Shown: positions 8,190 to 17,034, counted from the first letter of the stretch. The stretch is 64,000 nucleotides of DNA from Paenibacillus sp. FSL H3-0469 (GCF_038051945.1 NZ_CP150302.1:4650001-4714000); one strand, 5' to 3'. Translations and numbers: made by a program. The notes: generated by a model from the sequence alone, not told the origin.

Positions 8190-9170
8190 GTGGCTGAAGA
8201 ACAAGGACAGCGTCCGAAGATTGTCGTAATGGGCGGCGGAACCGGACTCTCCGTAATGCTACGGGGGTTGAAAGAGAAGCCGCTGGATATCACGGCGATC
8301 GTAACTGTCGCAGATGACGGGGGAAGCTCCGGGATTCTGCGCAGTGAGCTGCAGATGCCGCCGCCCGGAGATATCCGCAACGTACTTACAGCTATGGCTG
8401 ACGTTGAGCCTCTGATGGCGCAGATTATGAAGTACCGCTTCAGCAGCGGAGAAGGCTTAGCCGGACATAGCCTGGGCAATCTGATTCTGGCTGCACTGAC
8501 CGATATCTCGGGGGACTTCGTTACAGCAGTCCGGGAGCTGAGCCGTCTGTTCGCCGTTCGCGGCCGGGTGCTGCCTGCGGCCGGAGAAGCGGTAATCCTG
8601 CATGCCGAGATGGCGGACGGGACGCTGATTACCGGAGAGTCCAAAATCCCGGAGGCAGGCGGCGTCATTAAGCGCGTGTTCCTGGAGCCTGTGGATGTAG
8701 AGCCGCTGCCGGAGGCGCTGGAGGCCATCCGCAACGCAGATGCTATTCTGCTTGGTCCGGGCAGTCTGTATACCAGCATTTTGCCGAATCTGCTGGTGCC
8801 TAAGCTGGCGGAAGCCGTGGTGGCTTCAGAGGCCATTAAGATTTTTGTATGCAATGTAATGACTCAGCCGGGTGAGACGGATAATTACACAGTAAATGAC
8901 CATCTACAGGCCGTATATGACCATATCGGGCTGCATCTGTTCGATTATGTAATCGTCAATGACGGGGAGATCCCGGAGCAGGTGCAGATCAAATACGCCG
9001 AGAAGGGCGCCCGTCCGGTACAGCTTGACCGTGAGGCTGTAGACGGCAACGGGTATAAGGTGATTGCCGACAAGCTGGTATTATTTAAAACCTATTTGCG
9101 GCATGATACAGATAAGCTCAGTCACCATATTTTCCAGCTGGTGAAGGATTGGATTGACAGAAAGAGTTAA
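8190..9170 (+). CDS. yvcK: YvcK family gluconeogenesis/morphogenesis factor
   Basis: This is a CofD-like Rossmann protein that binds UDP-sugars such as UDP-GlcNAc in B. subtilis and is needed for growth on gluconeogenic carbon and for correct PBP1 localisation. The glycine-rich VMGGGTGLSV at about residues 13-22, DDGGSSGILR at about 47 and PGDIRN at about 63 are typical. It begins with GTG at 8190, preceded by AGAAGGG at 8176-8182. It is embedded between rapZ and whiA. Confidence 0.95.
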   Translation: MAEEQGQRPKIVVMGGGTGLSVMLRGLKEKPLDITAIVTVADDGGSSGILRSELQMPPPGDIRNVLTAMADVEPLMAQIMKYRFSSGEGLAGHSLGNLILAALTDISGDFVTAVRELSRLFAVRGRVLPAAGEAVILHAEMADGTLITGESKIPEAGGVIKRVFLEPVDVEPLPEALEAIRNADAILLGPGSLYTSILPNLLVPKLAEAVVASEAIKIFVCNVMTQPGETDNYTVNDHLQAVYDHIGLHLFDYVIVNDGEIPEQVQIKYAEKGARPVQLDREAVDGNGYKVIADKLVLFKTYLRHDTDKLSHHIFQLVKDWIDRKS

Positions 9171-9188
9171 ATGAAAGAGGTGAGCCCC

Positions 9189-10118
9189 TTGTCTTTTGCG
9201 GCCCTTACCAAAAAAGAGCTGACGATGGTCGAGAGCCCGCCCTGCTGCGAGAAAGCGGAAATGTCAGCGCTGATCCGAATGAACGGTTCGGTGCAGCTTT
9301 CGAGCAAAAAGGTGGTTCTCGACATTTCGACGGAGAACGCCGCGATTGCAAGGCGGGTATATTCTTTGCTTAAGAAATATTACCAGGTCCATATCGAGCT
9401 GCTCGTGCGTAAAAAAATGCGTTTGAAGAAGAATAACGTCTATATTGTAAGAATCCCGAACCAGGTCCAGGAGATCCTGAAGGATCTGCGGATTGTCTCT
9501 GAAGGCTTTATTTTCACAGATGGGATTGATGAGGAGATTGTCGGCAAGAATTGCTGCAAGCGCGCCTATCTGCGCGGGGCCTTCATGGCCGGCGGTTCGG
9601 TTAATAACCCGGAGGGCTCTTCGTACCACTTGGAAATCGCTTCCATGTATGAGGAGCACTGCAAGGCGCTCGTTGAGCTGGCTGGTGAATTTCACCTGAA
9701 TGCCCGCTGCATAGAACGCAAAAAAGGCTTCATCCTATACATCAAGGAAGGCGAGAAGATCATCGAGTTCCTCAGTCTGATCGGCGCTCATCAGGCGCTG
9801 TTCAAATTCGAGGATGTGCGGATCATGCGCGATATGCGCAACTCGGTCAACCGGATTGTGAACTGCGAAACGGCCAATCTGAACAAGACGATCAGTGCGG
9901 CAGTACGCCAGATTGAGAACATCAAGCTGCTGCAGCGCGAGGTGGGTCTGGAAAGTTTGCCGGATAAGCTGCGGGAGGTTGCCGAGATCAGACTGGCTCA
10001 CCCCGATATTAACCTCAAGGAAGTCGGAGATATGCTGGGCGGGACGGTCAGTAAATCGGGTGTGAACCACCGTTTGCGCAAAATTGATGAGCTGGCGGAC
10101 AAGGTCCGCGGCGGCTGA
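9189..10118 (+). CDS. whiA: DNA-binding protein WhiA
   Basis: WhiA combines a LAGLIDADG-homing-endonuclease-like N-terminal domain that has lost catalysis with a C-terminal helix-turn-helix (about residues 265-305, including LKEVGDMLGGTVSKSGVNHR). It controls sporulation genes in Streptomyces and affects division and nucleoid segregation in Bacillus. An upstream ATG at 9171 exists, but AAAGAGGTGA at 9173-9182 is correctly spaced for TTG 9189, which yields the canonical N terminus MSFAALTKKEL. It lies 18 bp after yvcK. Confidence 0.94.
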   Translation: MSFAALTKKELTMVESPPCCEKAEMSALIRMNGSVQLSSKKVVLDISTENAAIARRVYSLLKKYYQVHIELLVRKKMRLKKNNVYIVRIPNQVQEILKDLRIVSEGFIFTDGIDEEIVGKNCCKRAYLRGAFMAGGSVNNPEGSSYHLEIASMYEEHCKALVELAGEFHLNARCIERKKGFILYIKEGEKIIEFLSLIGAHQALFKFEDVRIMRDMRNSVNRIVNCETANLNKTISAAVRQIENIKLLQREVGLESLPDKLREVAEIRLAHPDINLKEVGDMLGGTVSKSGVNHRLRKIDELADKVRGG

Positions 10119-10215
10119 TTATTTTTTTTCTAGTGCGGTATGCGTTATAATGATATAATATTATAAAATTAATGTGAAATTTTTGGGCAGATCTCAAATA
10201 GGGGGTAAGCGTTTC

Positions 10216-10485
10216 ATGACAAAGCACCCGGTAGTTGTTCGGTTGAAGACGGGGCTCCATGCTCGGCCGGCAGCATTGTTTGTGCAAGAAGCTAATAAGT
10301 TTTCGTCGGAGATTTTCGTGGAAAAAGACGATAAAAAAGTGAACGCCAAGAGTATCATGGGCATTATGAGCCTTGCGATCAGTTCCGGTACGGAGATTCA
10401 TATCAGCGCAGACGGTGCAGACGCGGAACAGGCTGTAACCGCTTTGACCAGTCTGGTAAGCAAGGAAGAGCTCGAGAATCAATAA
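10216..10485 (+). CDS. HPr-family phosphocarrier in the Crh position, with His15
   Basis: This 89-aa HPr fold has His15 (TGLHARPAALF) and Ser46 (NAKSIMGIMS), so it could be phosphorylated both by PEP/enzyme I and by HPr kinase. In B. subtilis the gene after whiA is crh, which carries Gln15 and acts only as a CcpA cofactor. Here the surrounding sequence (RLKTGLxARPAALFVQEAN) looks Crh-like, but the catalytic His is present. The ATG at 10216 follows AGGGGGTAAG; the 14-residue upstream extension is not credible. Several TATAAT hexamers lie at 10146-10165, so it may have its own promoter. Confidence 0.9.
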   Translation: MTKHPVVVRLKTGLHARPAALFVQEANKFSSEIFVEKDDKKVNAKSIMGIMSLAISSGTEIHISADGADAEQAVTALTSLVSKEELENQ

Positions 10486-10502
10486 ATGCAATATGGTCTT
10501 AC

Positions 10503-10527
10503 CAAAAGCCCTTAGGGGCTTTTTTTC
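10503..10527 (+). terminator. Intrinsic terminator after the HPr gene
   Basis: AAAAGCCC-TTA-GGGGCTTTTTTT forms a short stem followed by a T run. Confidence 0.85.
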
Positions 10528-10633
10528 ATACCGGAATAAAAAATAAATATTGTACATTGCTCATGCAACTTTTACCATGCTGTCCCGTCTAGAGGGTACT
10601 AACACTTAAACGAATCGAAAGGGGATGGCAAGC

Positions 10634-11389
10634 ATGAGAAAATGGGGTAAATCAATTGGAGCAGTATTGCTGGCAGGGAGCTTGATGATTGGAGGAATGG
10701 GGTTGAGCGGAGTGCTGAAGGGACCTGAAAAGGCTTACGCCGACGAGGTGCAGAAGAACATTGTGAGCGTTGTGGGCAAAGGTGAGCTGTCGATTAAGCC
10801 GGATATCGCTTATCTCTCCATCGGGGTGAGCACTACAGCGGATACTGCACAGGAGGCACAGAAGGGTACAGCGGCGAAAATCTCCAAGCTGACGGCATTG
10901 TTCAAAAGCACTTGGGGGATAGCCGACAAAGACATCCAGAGCAGCCAGTTCAACGTACAGCCTAATTACACCTACACGGAGAAGGACGGCCAGAAGGTCA
11001 AAGGCTATAATGCCCAGCACACTCTGGAGGTATCGTACCGTGATCTGACGAAGGTTGGGCAACTTTTGGACGCAGCCTCTGCGGCCGGGGCGAACAACAT
11101 CGGCAATGTGCGGTTTGCCATTGAAGATCCCTCTGCCTTCGAAGCACAGGTGATCGAGAAGGCTATGCAGAATGCAGACGTCAAAGCAGCAGCCATAGCC
11201 AAAGCGGCGAAACGAGGAGTGGGCCAGGTGGTTACGGTGATTCAGAGCGATGACGGCAATCATCCGGTGGTCTACGCTGAAGCGGCCTCTATGCAGAAGA
11301 TGTCCATGGATAACAATGCCGGCAGCTCTGTTGAACCCGGTCAGGTCAAAGTCACTACCCAATTAAATGTAACGTATGAACTGAAATAA
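10634..11389 (+). CDS. Secreted SIMPL-domain (DUF541) protein
   Basis: This protein starts with a signal peptide (MRKWGKSIGAVLLAGSLMIG, cleavage probably after AYA near residue 37) followed by one SIMPL/DUF541 domain across about residues 45-250, including VVGKGELSIKPDIAYLSIGV and the central YNAQHTLEVSYRDL. SIMPL proteins form multimeric assemblies outside the membrane; their function is poorly defined, with links to oxidative stress and kinase signalling. ATG 10634 is chosen because AAAGGGGA at 10618-10625 overlaps the alternative ATG at 10625. It is monocistronic, closed by a terminator. Confidence 0.85.
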   Translation: MRKWGKSIGAVLLAGSLMIGGMGLSGVLKGPEKAYADEVQKNIVSVVGKGELSIKPDIAYLSIGVSTTADTAQEAQKGTAAKISKLTALFKSTWGIADKDIQSSQFNVQPNYTYTEKDGQKVKGYNAQHTLEVSYRDLTKVGQLLDAASAAGANNIGNVRFAIEDPSAFEAQVIEKAMQNADVKAAAIAKAAKRGVGQVVTVIQSDDGNHPVVYAEAASMQKMSMDNNAGSSVEPGQVKVTTQLNVTYELK

Positions 11390-11401
11390 ACGTTTCGCAT
11401 G

Positions 11402-11440
11402 AGGCGCTTGCTCTGCTGTTGTAGCGGAGCAGGCGCTTTT
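11402..11440 (+). terminator. Intrinsic terminator after the SIMPL gene
   Basis: A long imperfect stem, GCGCTTGCTCTGCT with AGCGGAGCAGGCGC, is followed by TTTTA. Confidence 0.75.
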
Positions 11441-11489
11441 ATATGACTATATGGATGTATATATATGCACACATGCGCTATCGAAAGCT

Positions 11490-11509
11490 CTCAATTTGTT
11501 TAAATTGAG
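11490..11509. repeat. 8-bp-arm inverted repeat upstream of the DUF3298 gene
   Basis: CTCAATTT-GTTT-AAATTGAG is a perfect inverted repeat in the 273-bp gap between the SIMPL terminator and the next gene. A TATAAT at 11590-11595 is a likely -10 for that gene. The inverted repeat could be an operator; its binding protein is unknown. Confidence 0.4.
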
Positions 11510-11662
11510 GTAACAGGATCTTTAGATAATCATGGCAAACCTTAAGAAACTGTAAAGCGGATTGTAACAACCCCGGCACGTTCTTTTACTATAATAGGAA
11601 CAGTGATAACGAGGAACACACATCATGAATAAACATACCACCAGGTGGAAGGAGAAATTACA

Positions 11663-12766
11663 ATGAATATGAACTCACAGAAATACATTCGCAGATGGGG
11701 GGCAGGAATGCTCGCAGCCGGAATCCTGCTGGGTGGAACAGGAATACTCCAAGCGGGCATTACTGAGGCTGCTCCGGCAGCCGCTCAGGTCAAAGCCAAA
11801 TCCTCCTCGGTAGTGCTGAAGGTTAACGGTAAAAGTACAGCCCAGACAGGGCTTCTCCAGGAAGGAAAGGTATGGGTTCCGGTAACCTTCCTGCGCGATG
11901 CGCTGGGGATGCCGCTCTCTTATGATAAAGCAGTGAAGACCTATACGATTGGTAGCGGTGCTGCGCAAATGAAGTTGGCGAACATGGATTACGGCATTAT
12001 GATTAGTGTGAACAACTATTATATCGGCGAATATCAGGGCAAACAACTGAACAACCGGCTGTACGTTCCCTCCCAACTGATTAACGATTACCTGGGCTAT
12101 AAGGTGGACGGGAACACGGCAGCAGGTCAGCTGAATCTGACGAAAAGAACGCAGAATGCGATCACCATCAAGACTGTGAGCTATGTGAAGGATCATAAGG
12201 ATGCGCCTGTCCGGCTGGATTATCCGCAGGTCAGCGGCTTGGCAAGTGCAGAGGCAGAGAAGGCAATCAATGATACGATTAAGCAGACTGTCTTGAGCTT
12301 TGCGAAAAGCGCTGAAGATCAGATCAACAATAAAGCGAAGGATGACCGGCCGTACGAATTTGAAGGCGGCTATGTAGTCACTTATAATCAGGATGGCGTA
12401 CTCAGTCTGGTGACTAATCAGTACGAATATACCGGCGGTGCTCACGGGATGACTTACCGCAATGCGTTCACCTTCTCGCTCAAAGACGGCAAGCGTCTGC
12501 TGCTGGGCGATTTGTTCGGGGCCAATCCCAATTACAAGAAGCAGCTCAATGCCAAGCTGACCAAGGAGCTTAAGGCTAACGGAGGCTATCTGGGCGGGTT
12601 CAATGGTCTGAATACGGAGAAGTATTTCTATTTAAAAGAAGGTAAAGCCGTGCTCTTCTTCCAGTTGTACGATTACACGGCATATGCTGAAGGCTTCCCG
12701 GAATTCACCTTCAGCTTCAAGGAACTCCTGCCGGACGGAAGCAGTCCGTTCGCAGCGCTTAAATAA
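11663..12766 (+). CDS. Secreted copper amine oxidase N-like / DUF4163-DUF3298 protein
   Basis: A signal peptide (residues about 1-35) precedes a copper-amine-oxidase N-terminal-like stalk domain (about 50-145, with GLLQEGKVWVPVTFLRDALG), then a DUF4163 and DUF3298 pair (about 165-365, with the characteristic YTGGAHG). The last two occur in PdaC peptidoglycan deacetylase and RsiV, where they bind envelope ligands such as lysozyme. No deacetylase catalytic domain is attached here, so a binding or envelope-sensing role is likely. ATG 11663 follows AAGGAGAA at 11649-11656; a GTG at 11645 would add six residues. Confidence 0.82.
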   Translation: MNMNSQKYIRRWGAGMLAAGILLGGTGILQAGITEAAPAAAQVKAKSSSVVLKVNGKSTAQTGLLQEGKVWVPVTFLRDALGMPLSYDKAVKTYTIGSGAAQMKLANMDYGIMISVNNYYIGEYQGKQLNNRLYVPSQLINDYLGYKVDGNTAAGQLNLTKRTQNAITIKTVSYVKDHKDAPVRLDYPQVSGLASAEAEKAINDTIKQTVLSFAKSAEDQINNKAKDDRPYEFEGGYVVTYNQDGVLSLVTNQYEYTGGAHGMTYRNAFTFSLKDGKRLLLGDLFGANPNYKKQLNAKLTKELKANGGYLGGFNGLNTEKYFYLKEGKAVLFFQLYDYTAYAEGFPEFTFSFKELLPDGSSPFAALK

Positions 12767-12778
12767 TAGATCTTCATA

Positions 12779-12823
12779 AGAATGCCCTTGTGCCTCCTCC
12801 GGGAGATGCAGGGGCATTCTTCA
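12779..12823 (+). terminator. Intrinsic terminator after the DUF3298 gene
   Basis: AGAATGCCC pairs with GGGGCATTCT, with an inner CTCC/GGGAG stem, then TTC. Confidence 0.65.
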
Positions 12824-12920
12824 TGTGCAGGGCCTAATCAGCCTGCCCTGCCGTTACCACTTCACCCGGATAGTCATAAGCTATAGAAGGCAAGCAGCTT
12901 ATAACGGGGAGGAAAAGGTT

Positions 12921-13559
12921 ATGGTCTATGCTTATACAGCAATCGGGGATTCACTTACAACCGGCTTCGGGGCACTGCCCGGTAACGGCTTCGTCCCCGT
13001 CTACCGGCGGATTGCGGAAGGGAGGCTGGGCACGCCGGTGGTGCCGGCCAATCTTGGTGTCAACGGTCTGACCACCGGGGGGCTGAAGCAACGGCTGAGG
13101 AGCTCCAATGTCTACCGGACAGCGGTGAAGGATGCGCAGATCATTACGCTGTCGATTGGCGGCAATGACTTGATTAAGGCAGCCCGGGCAGCCGGGCCCC
13201 GGCCCGGTGAATTCCAGGGCTTGCTGCAGCAGGCGCTTAGGGATTGCAAGCGTAACTACAGCGACATCATGGGTAGCCTGACACAGCTCAAAGCAGGTTC
13301 CCGCAGCCCCTATATCCTCCGGGTGGTCGGCCTTTATAACCCATATCCCCAGGTGGATGAAGCAACAGATTGGGTGCGGGAGTTCAACCGCTATGCCGCA
13401 GGCTACAGCAGTAATAATGTTGGGTTTGCTTCGATATATCATGAATTTGCCGGTAATGAGCGGGGGCTGCTGTTCCTGGACCATATTCACCCGAACGGCA
13501 GAGGCTACCGCGTAATTGCTGGCAAGCTTGATGCCCTGGGGTACGGAGGCTTGAGGTAG
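12921..13559 (+). CDS. GDSL/SGNH-family lipase or esterase
   Basis: This 212-aa protein holds all four SGNH blocks: GDSLTTG at about residues 8-14 (Ser nucleophile), a Gly block in NLGVNGLTTGG, the Asn block IGGNDL at about 75 and DHIHPNGRGY near the C terminus (Asp/His). Such enzymes hydrolyse esters of lipids or carbohydrates. No signal peptide is visible from this start, which is fixed by GGGGAGGA at 12906-12913; the 32-residue upstream extension lacks signal-like character. Natural substrate unknown. Confidence 0.88.
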   Translation: MVYAYTAIGDSLTTGFGALPGNGFVPVYRRIAEGRLGTPVVPANLGVNGLTTGGLKQRLRSSNVYRTAVKDAQIITLSIGGNDLIKAARAAGPRPGEFQGLLQQALRDCKRNYSDIMGSLTQLKAGSRSPYILRVVGLYNPYPQVDEATDWVREFNRYAAGYSSNNVGFASIYHEFAGNERGLLFLDHIHPNGRGYRVIAGKLDALGYGGLR

Positions 13560-13567
13560 GCATGAAG

Positions 13568-13611
13568 AAAGAGGCTGTAACATGACCGGACCGGTCTGTT
13601 ACAGCCTCTTC
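13568..13611. terminator. Bidirectional terminator between GDSL gene and clpP
   Basis: The stem AAGAGGCTGTAACA(tgaccgg) pairs with (ccggtc)TGTTACAGCCTCTT between convergent genes; a T-rich or A-rich tail is weak on both sides. Confidence 0.7.
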
Positions 13612-13634
13612 GTGTATGCATTGGAGCAGCTTAC

Positions 13635-14231
13635 TTATACGCCTGTCGGCAGGGTCTTCTCAATTACCTTGTCGACGATGCCGTATTCGGCAGCGTCTGC
13701 AGCGCTCATGAAGTAGTCGCGGTCGGTATCCTTCTCGATCTTCTCCAGCGGCTGGCCTGTACGCTCGGACAAGATGCGGTTCAGCTTCTCACGCAGCTTG
13801 ATGATGCGGCGGGCGCGGATCTCGATATCTGAAGCCTGGCCCTGGGCACCGCCTAGCGGCTGGTGAATCATGATTTCACTGTTCGGCAGGGCGAAGCGCT
13901 TGCCCTTGGCACCGGCGTTCAGCAGGAACGCTCCCATGGAAGCGGCCATACCTACACAGATGGTGGATACATCCGGTTTAATGTATTGCATTGTATCGAA
14001 GATTGCCATACCCGCTGTAATGGAACCGCCTGGGCTGTTCACATACAGGTGAATATCCTTATCCGGGTCCTCGGCAGCCAGGAAGAGCATTTGTGCGATG
14101 ATCGAATTGGCTACCACGTCATTAACCTCCGTTCCAAGGAAAATGATGCGGTCCTTCAGCAGGCGGGAATAGATGTCATAAGCGCGCTCACCGCGGTTGC
14201 TCTGTTCTACTACCATAGGAATATAACTCAC
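13635..14231 (-). CDS. clpP: ATP-dependent Clp protease proteolytic subunit
   Basis: ClpP forms the tetradecameric serine protease chamber used with ClpX/ClpC. The catalytic triad is intact at standard positions: Ser98 in GMAASMGAF, His123 in MIHQPLGG and Asp172 in DTDRD. The start is GTG 14231, preceded on the minus strand by AAGGAGG with nine-base spacing and giving MSYIPMVVEQSNRGERAYD, which aligns with known ClpP N termini; the 39-codon upstream extension is not coding. Length is 198 aa. It lies next to tRNA-Arg as in B. subtilis. No clear CtsR box was recognised upstream. Confidence 0.96.
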   Translation of the reverse strand: MSYIPMVVEQSNRGERAYDIYSRLLKDRIIFLGTEVNDVVANSIIAQMLFLAAEDPDKDIHLYVNSPGGSITAGMAIFDTMQYIKPDVSTICVGMAASMGAFLLNAGAKGKRFALPNSEIMIHQPLGGAQGQASDIEIRARRIIKLREKLNRILSERTGQPLEKIEKDTDRDYFMSAADAAEYGIVDKVIEKTLPTGV

Positions 14232-14424
14232 GTGGAAAACCTCCTTGAAATTGGTGCTTCGAATGTGTTCATTTTTTACTGTTACCGTATTAACCACATG
14301 ATAAACAAATTCAAACAAAAAGTCAAAGAAAGTCAAACTTACTTTCAAAAAAAAGAGCCCTCAAGCGGCTCATTGGTTAAATATAATATAATCGGTACTA
14401 AATTATGTACAATCTTGAAAATAA

Positions 14425-14499
14425 TGGCGCGCCCGCCAAGAATCGAACTTGGATCTCAGGCTTCGGAGGCCTACGTCATATCCATTGGACCACGGGCGC
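14425..14499 (-). tRNA. tRNA-Arg (anticodon CCG)
   Basis: On the minus strand the acceptor GCGCCCG/CGGGCGC, the anticodon arm TAGGC-CTCCGGA-GCCTG and the T arm CCAAG-TTCGATT-CTTGG fold into a cloverleaf. The anticodon CCG reads the Arg codon CGG. Discriminator G and CCA are encoded. Confidence 0.95.
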
Positions 14500-14676
14500 A
14501 ACAGAAATTATTATAATATACTTCTCGGATAAAAGCAATGCGTATTAGGCATCCTGCGCAAAAATAGTTTTCTCTGCCTCCATTAATAGAGCCGGAAATG
14601 CGCCTCCTGCCAGTGGGCTGCCGAACAAGCCCATGTATAAGATGAAAGCGGGCTGAGAATTATAGTCTCGGAACAC

Positions 14677-14746
14677 TTGCACTTGGCGTCAGTTTTGGGT
14701 AGAATATGGGTGGGACTTAAAAAGTTAACCCGGGACATTTTGAGAC
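14677..14746 (+). promoter_or_regulatory. cggR-gapA operon promoter and CggR operator
   Basis: The promoter is TTGCAC (14677-14682), a 17-bp spacer, and TAGAAT (14700-14705). Immediately after it, 14711-14746 reads TGGGAC-N6-AGTT-N4-CGGGAC-N6-AGAC, which follows the B. subtilis CggR operator architecture CGGGAC-N6-TGTC-N4-CGGGAC-N6-TGTC with identical spacing. CggR bound here should block transcription until fructose-1,6-bisphosphate releases it. The rest of 14500-14676 shows nothing. Confidence 0.88.
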
Positions 14747-14791
14747 CACGAACAAGGGATAAGAGAAAGACGAAGTTGCAGGAGTGAAAGC

Positions 14792-15844
14792 ATGCGTAAT
14801 CTATTGGAAATCCAAAAGCAGCTTCTGCCTGATCTCATGGAAACCCTTAAGAGACGGTATACGATTCTACATCAGATCATGCTGTCCGATATTATTGGGC
14901 GCAGGACGTTAGCCGCATCGCTTGATATGACCGAGCGGGTGCTGCGCGCCGAGACGGATCTTCTGAAATCGCAGGGGCTCATTGAGATCGAGAGCGTCGG
15001 TATGCGCATTAGCGATGCCGGTCGCAGACTGCTTGACCTGCTGGAGCCGGTCGCCAAGAGCCTATTCGGCCTGGATGATCTGGAAGAGAAAATTCGTACA
15101 ACGTACGGTCTCACCAAAGTAATTGTGGTACCTGGCGATTGTGAGACATCGCCGTTCACCAAGCGTGAGCTGGGGCGCGCAGGCTCCAAGGCACTGCTCA
15201 GCGTACTGCGCAGTGACGATACGATTGCCGTCACAGGCGGATCAACACTGGCCGAGATGGCCGATCAGCTGACCCCGCCGCTATCCCTTTCCTATAAGAA
15301 CGCCTGGGTTGTTCCGGCGCGTGGAGGACTGGGAGAGAGCATGGAGATACAGGCCAACACCATTGCTTCAACCATGGCCAAACGGATTGGCGCCAATTAC
15401 CGTCTGCTGCATGTGCCCGATCTGCTTAGCGGAGACGCATATGAGTCGCTTGCGCAGGACTCCAATATTGGAGAGATTGTACAAATTATCCGCAGATCGC
15501 GTATTATTGTACATGGAATAGGCGACGCCATTGAAATGACCCACCGCCGCAAGCTGGACTCCGGGACGATCTCAGAGATTCAGAGCGAGGGAGCCGTAGC
15601 CGAGTCATTCGGATACTATTTCAATGAGAATGGCGAAGTGGTTCATACGATGCGGACCATGGGGCTGCGCCTGGAAGACATTATCCGTACGGAAGTCGTT
15701 ATCGGTATTGCCGGCGGCAAACGCAAGGCTAAGGCCATTCATGCGATGCTGCGGTTCGGGCAAGAGGATATTCTCGTGATCGACGAGGCGGCGGCTGTTG
15801 AAATCGGCAAGGAAATCGACACACAGCTACAAAAGGCCCTATAG
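14792..15844 (+). CDS. cggR: Central glycolytic genes regulator CggR
   Basis: This SorC/DeoR-type repressor has an N-terminal winged HTH (about residues 20-75, including RTLAASLDMTERVLRAETDLL) and a C-terminal sugar-phosphate-binding domain (about 85-345). In B. subtilis it represses the gapA operon and is inactivated by fructose-1,6-bisphosphate. Length (350 aa) is close to the family norm. It is the first gene of its own regulated operon, preceded by the operator at 14711-14746, and lies 116 bp before gapA. Confidence 0.95.
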   Translation: MRNLLEIQKQLLPDLMETLKRRYTILHQIMLSDIIGRRTLAASLDMTERVLRAETDLLKSQGLIEIESVGMRISDAGRRLLDLLEPVAKSLFGLDDLEEKIRTTYGLTKVIVVPGDCETSPFTKRELGRAGSKALLSVLRSDDTIAVTGGSTLAEMADQLTPPLSLSYKNAWVVPARGGLGESMEIQANTIASTMAKRIGANYRLLHVPDLLSGDAYESLAQDSNIGEIVQIIRRSRIIVHGIGDAIEMTHRRKLDSGTISEIQSEGAVAESFGYYFNENGEVVHTMRTMGLRLEDIIRTEVVIGIAGGKRKAKAIHAMLRFGQEDILVIDEAAAVEIGKEIDTQLQKAL

Positions 15845-15960
15845 ATTCCATTAAATGGGGCGCGCGCAAAGGGTTTATGCATTATACTTAACATTGTTGT
15901 CTTGACGAGCCTCACGGCCTGTCTTGAATAAATAAAACGAACTCTAGGAGGAACTATTCA

Positions 15961-16971
15961 ATGAGTGTAAAAGTTGGTATTAACGGTTTTGGACGTATTG
16001 GACGCCTTGCATTCCGCCGTATTCAAAATGTAGAAGGTATCGAAGTGGTAGCAATCAATGACTTGACTGACGCTAAGATGCTTGCTCATTTGCTTAAATA
16101 TGATACAACTCAAGGTAAATTCCAAGGCGATGTTGAAGTGCATGACGGCTTCTTCAAAGTTAACGGTAAAGATGTTAAGGTTCTGGCGAACCGCAACCCT
16201 GAAGAGCTTCCTTGGGGAGAGCTTGGCGTTGATATCGTTCTGGAATGTACTGGTTTCTTCACAACTAAAGAAGCTGCTGAGAAGCACCTGAAAGGCGGAG
16301 CTAAGAAAGTAGTTATTTCCGCTCCTGCTACAGGCGACATGAAAACTGTTGTGTACAACGTTAACGATGACATCCTTGACGGTTCCGAAACAGTAATCTC
16401 CGGTGCATCTTGCACAACGAACTGCCTGGCTCCTATGGCCAAAGTTCTGAACGACAAGTTCGGTATCATCGAAGGCCTGATGACTACTATCCACGCTTAC
16501 ACAGGTGACCAGAATACTCTTGATGCTCCACACGCAAAAGGCGACTTCAGACGCGCCCGCGCTGCTGCTGAGAACATCATCCCTAACACTACCGGTGCAG
16601 CTAAAGCCATCGGCCTGGTTATTCCAGAACTGAAGGGCAAACTTGACGGTGCAGCACAACGTGTGCCTGTAGCTACAGGTTCCCTGACTGAGCTGGTTAC
16701 TGTTCTGGATAAGAGCGTAACCGTTGAAGAAATCAATGCAGCCATGAAAGAAGCTTCTGACCCAGAAACTTACGGCTACACTGAAGATGAAATCGTATCT
16801 TCTGACATCAAGGGTATGACTTTCGGTTCCCTGTTCGATGCAACTCAGACTAAAGTACTGACTGTTGGCGACAAACAGCTGGTTAAAACTGTTGCTTGGT
16901 ATGACAATGAAATGTCCTACACTGCACAGCTGGTTCGTACTTTGGAGAAATTCGCTAAGCTTGCTAAATAA
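15961..16971 (+). CDS. gapA: Glyceraldehyde-3-phosphate dehydrogenase, glycolytic
   Basis: This NAD-dependent enzyme oxidises glyceraldehyde-3-phosphate. The NAD-binding N terminus VGINGFGRIGRL, the active-site SCTTNC (Cys about 151) and the adjoining HAYTGDQ are present. The Asp in AINDL supports NAD over NADP preference. An AGGAGGAAC site precedes the ATG. Codon choice is strongly restricted, as in highly expressed genes. It is the first enzyme gene after cggR. Confidence 0.98.
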   Translation: MSVKVGINGFGRIGRLAFRRIQNVEGIEVVAINDLTDAKMLAHLLKYDTTQGKFQGDVEVHDGFFKVNGKDVKVLANRNPEELPWGELGVDIVLECTGFFTTKEAAEKHLKGGAKKVVISAPATGDMKTVVYNVNDDILDGSETVISGASCTTNCLAPMAKVLNDKFGIIEGLMTTIHAYTGDQNTLDAPHAKGDFRRARAAAENIIPNTTGAAKAIGLVIPELKGKLDGAAQRVPVATGSLTELVTVLDKSVTVEEINAAMKEASDPETYGYTEDEIVSSDIKGMTFGSLFDATQTKVLTVGDKQLVKTVAWYDNEMSYTAQLVRTLEKFAKLAK

Positions 16972-16997
16972 GACCGATTTCATATAAGCAGTACAAT

Positions 16998-17034
16998 AGA
17001 GCGGAAACAAGGAAAGTCTGTTTCCGCTCTTTCT
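16998..17034 (+). terminator. Hairpin between gapA and pgk (partial terminator)
   Basis: AGAGCGGAAAC pairs perfectly with GTTTCCGCTCT and is followed by TTCT, a short U tract. Placed inside the glycolytic operon, it would give partial termination or 3' end protection, so gapA mRNA would exceed the distal genes. Confidence 0.7.

Noticed and set aside
13863..14516. A plus-strand open frame over clpP and tRNA-Arg
   Set aside because: It is antisense to clpP with an intact catalytic triad and runs through a tRNA gene.
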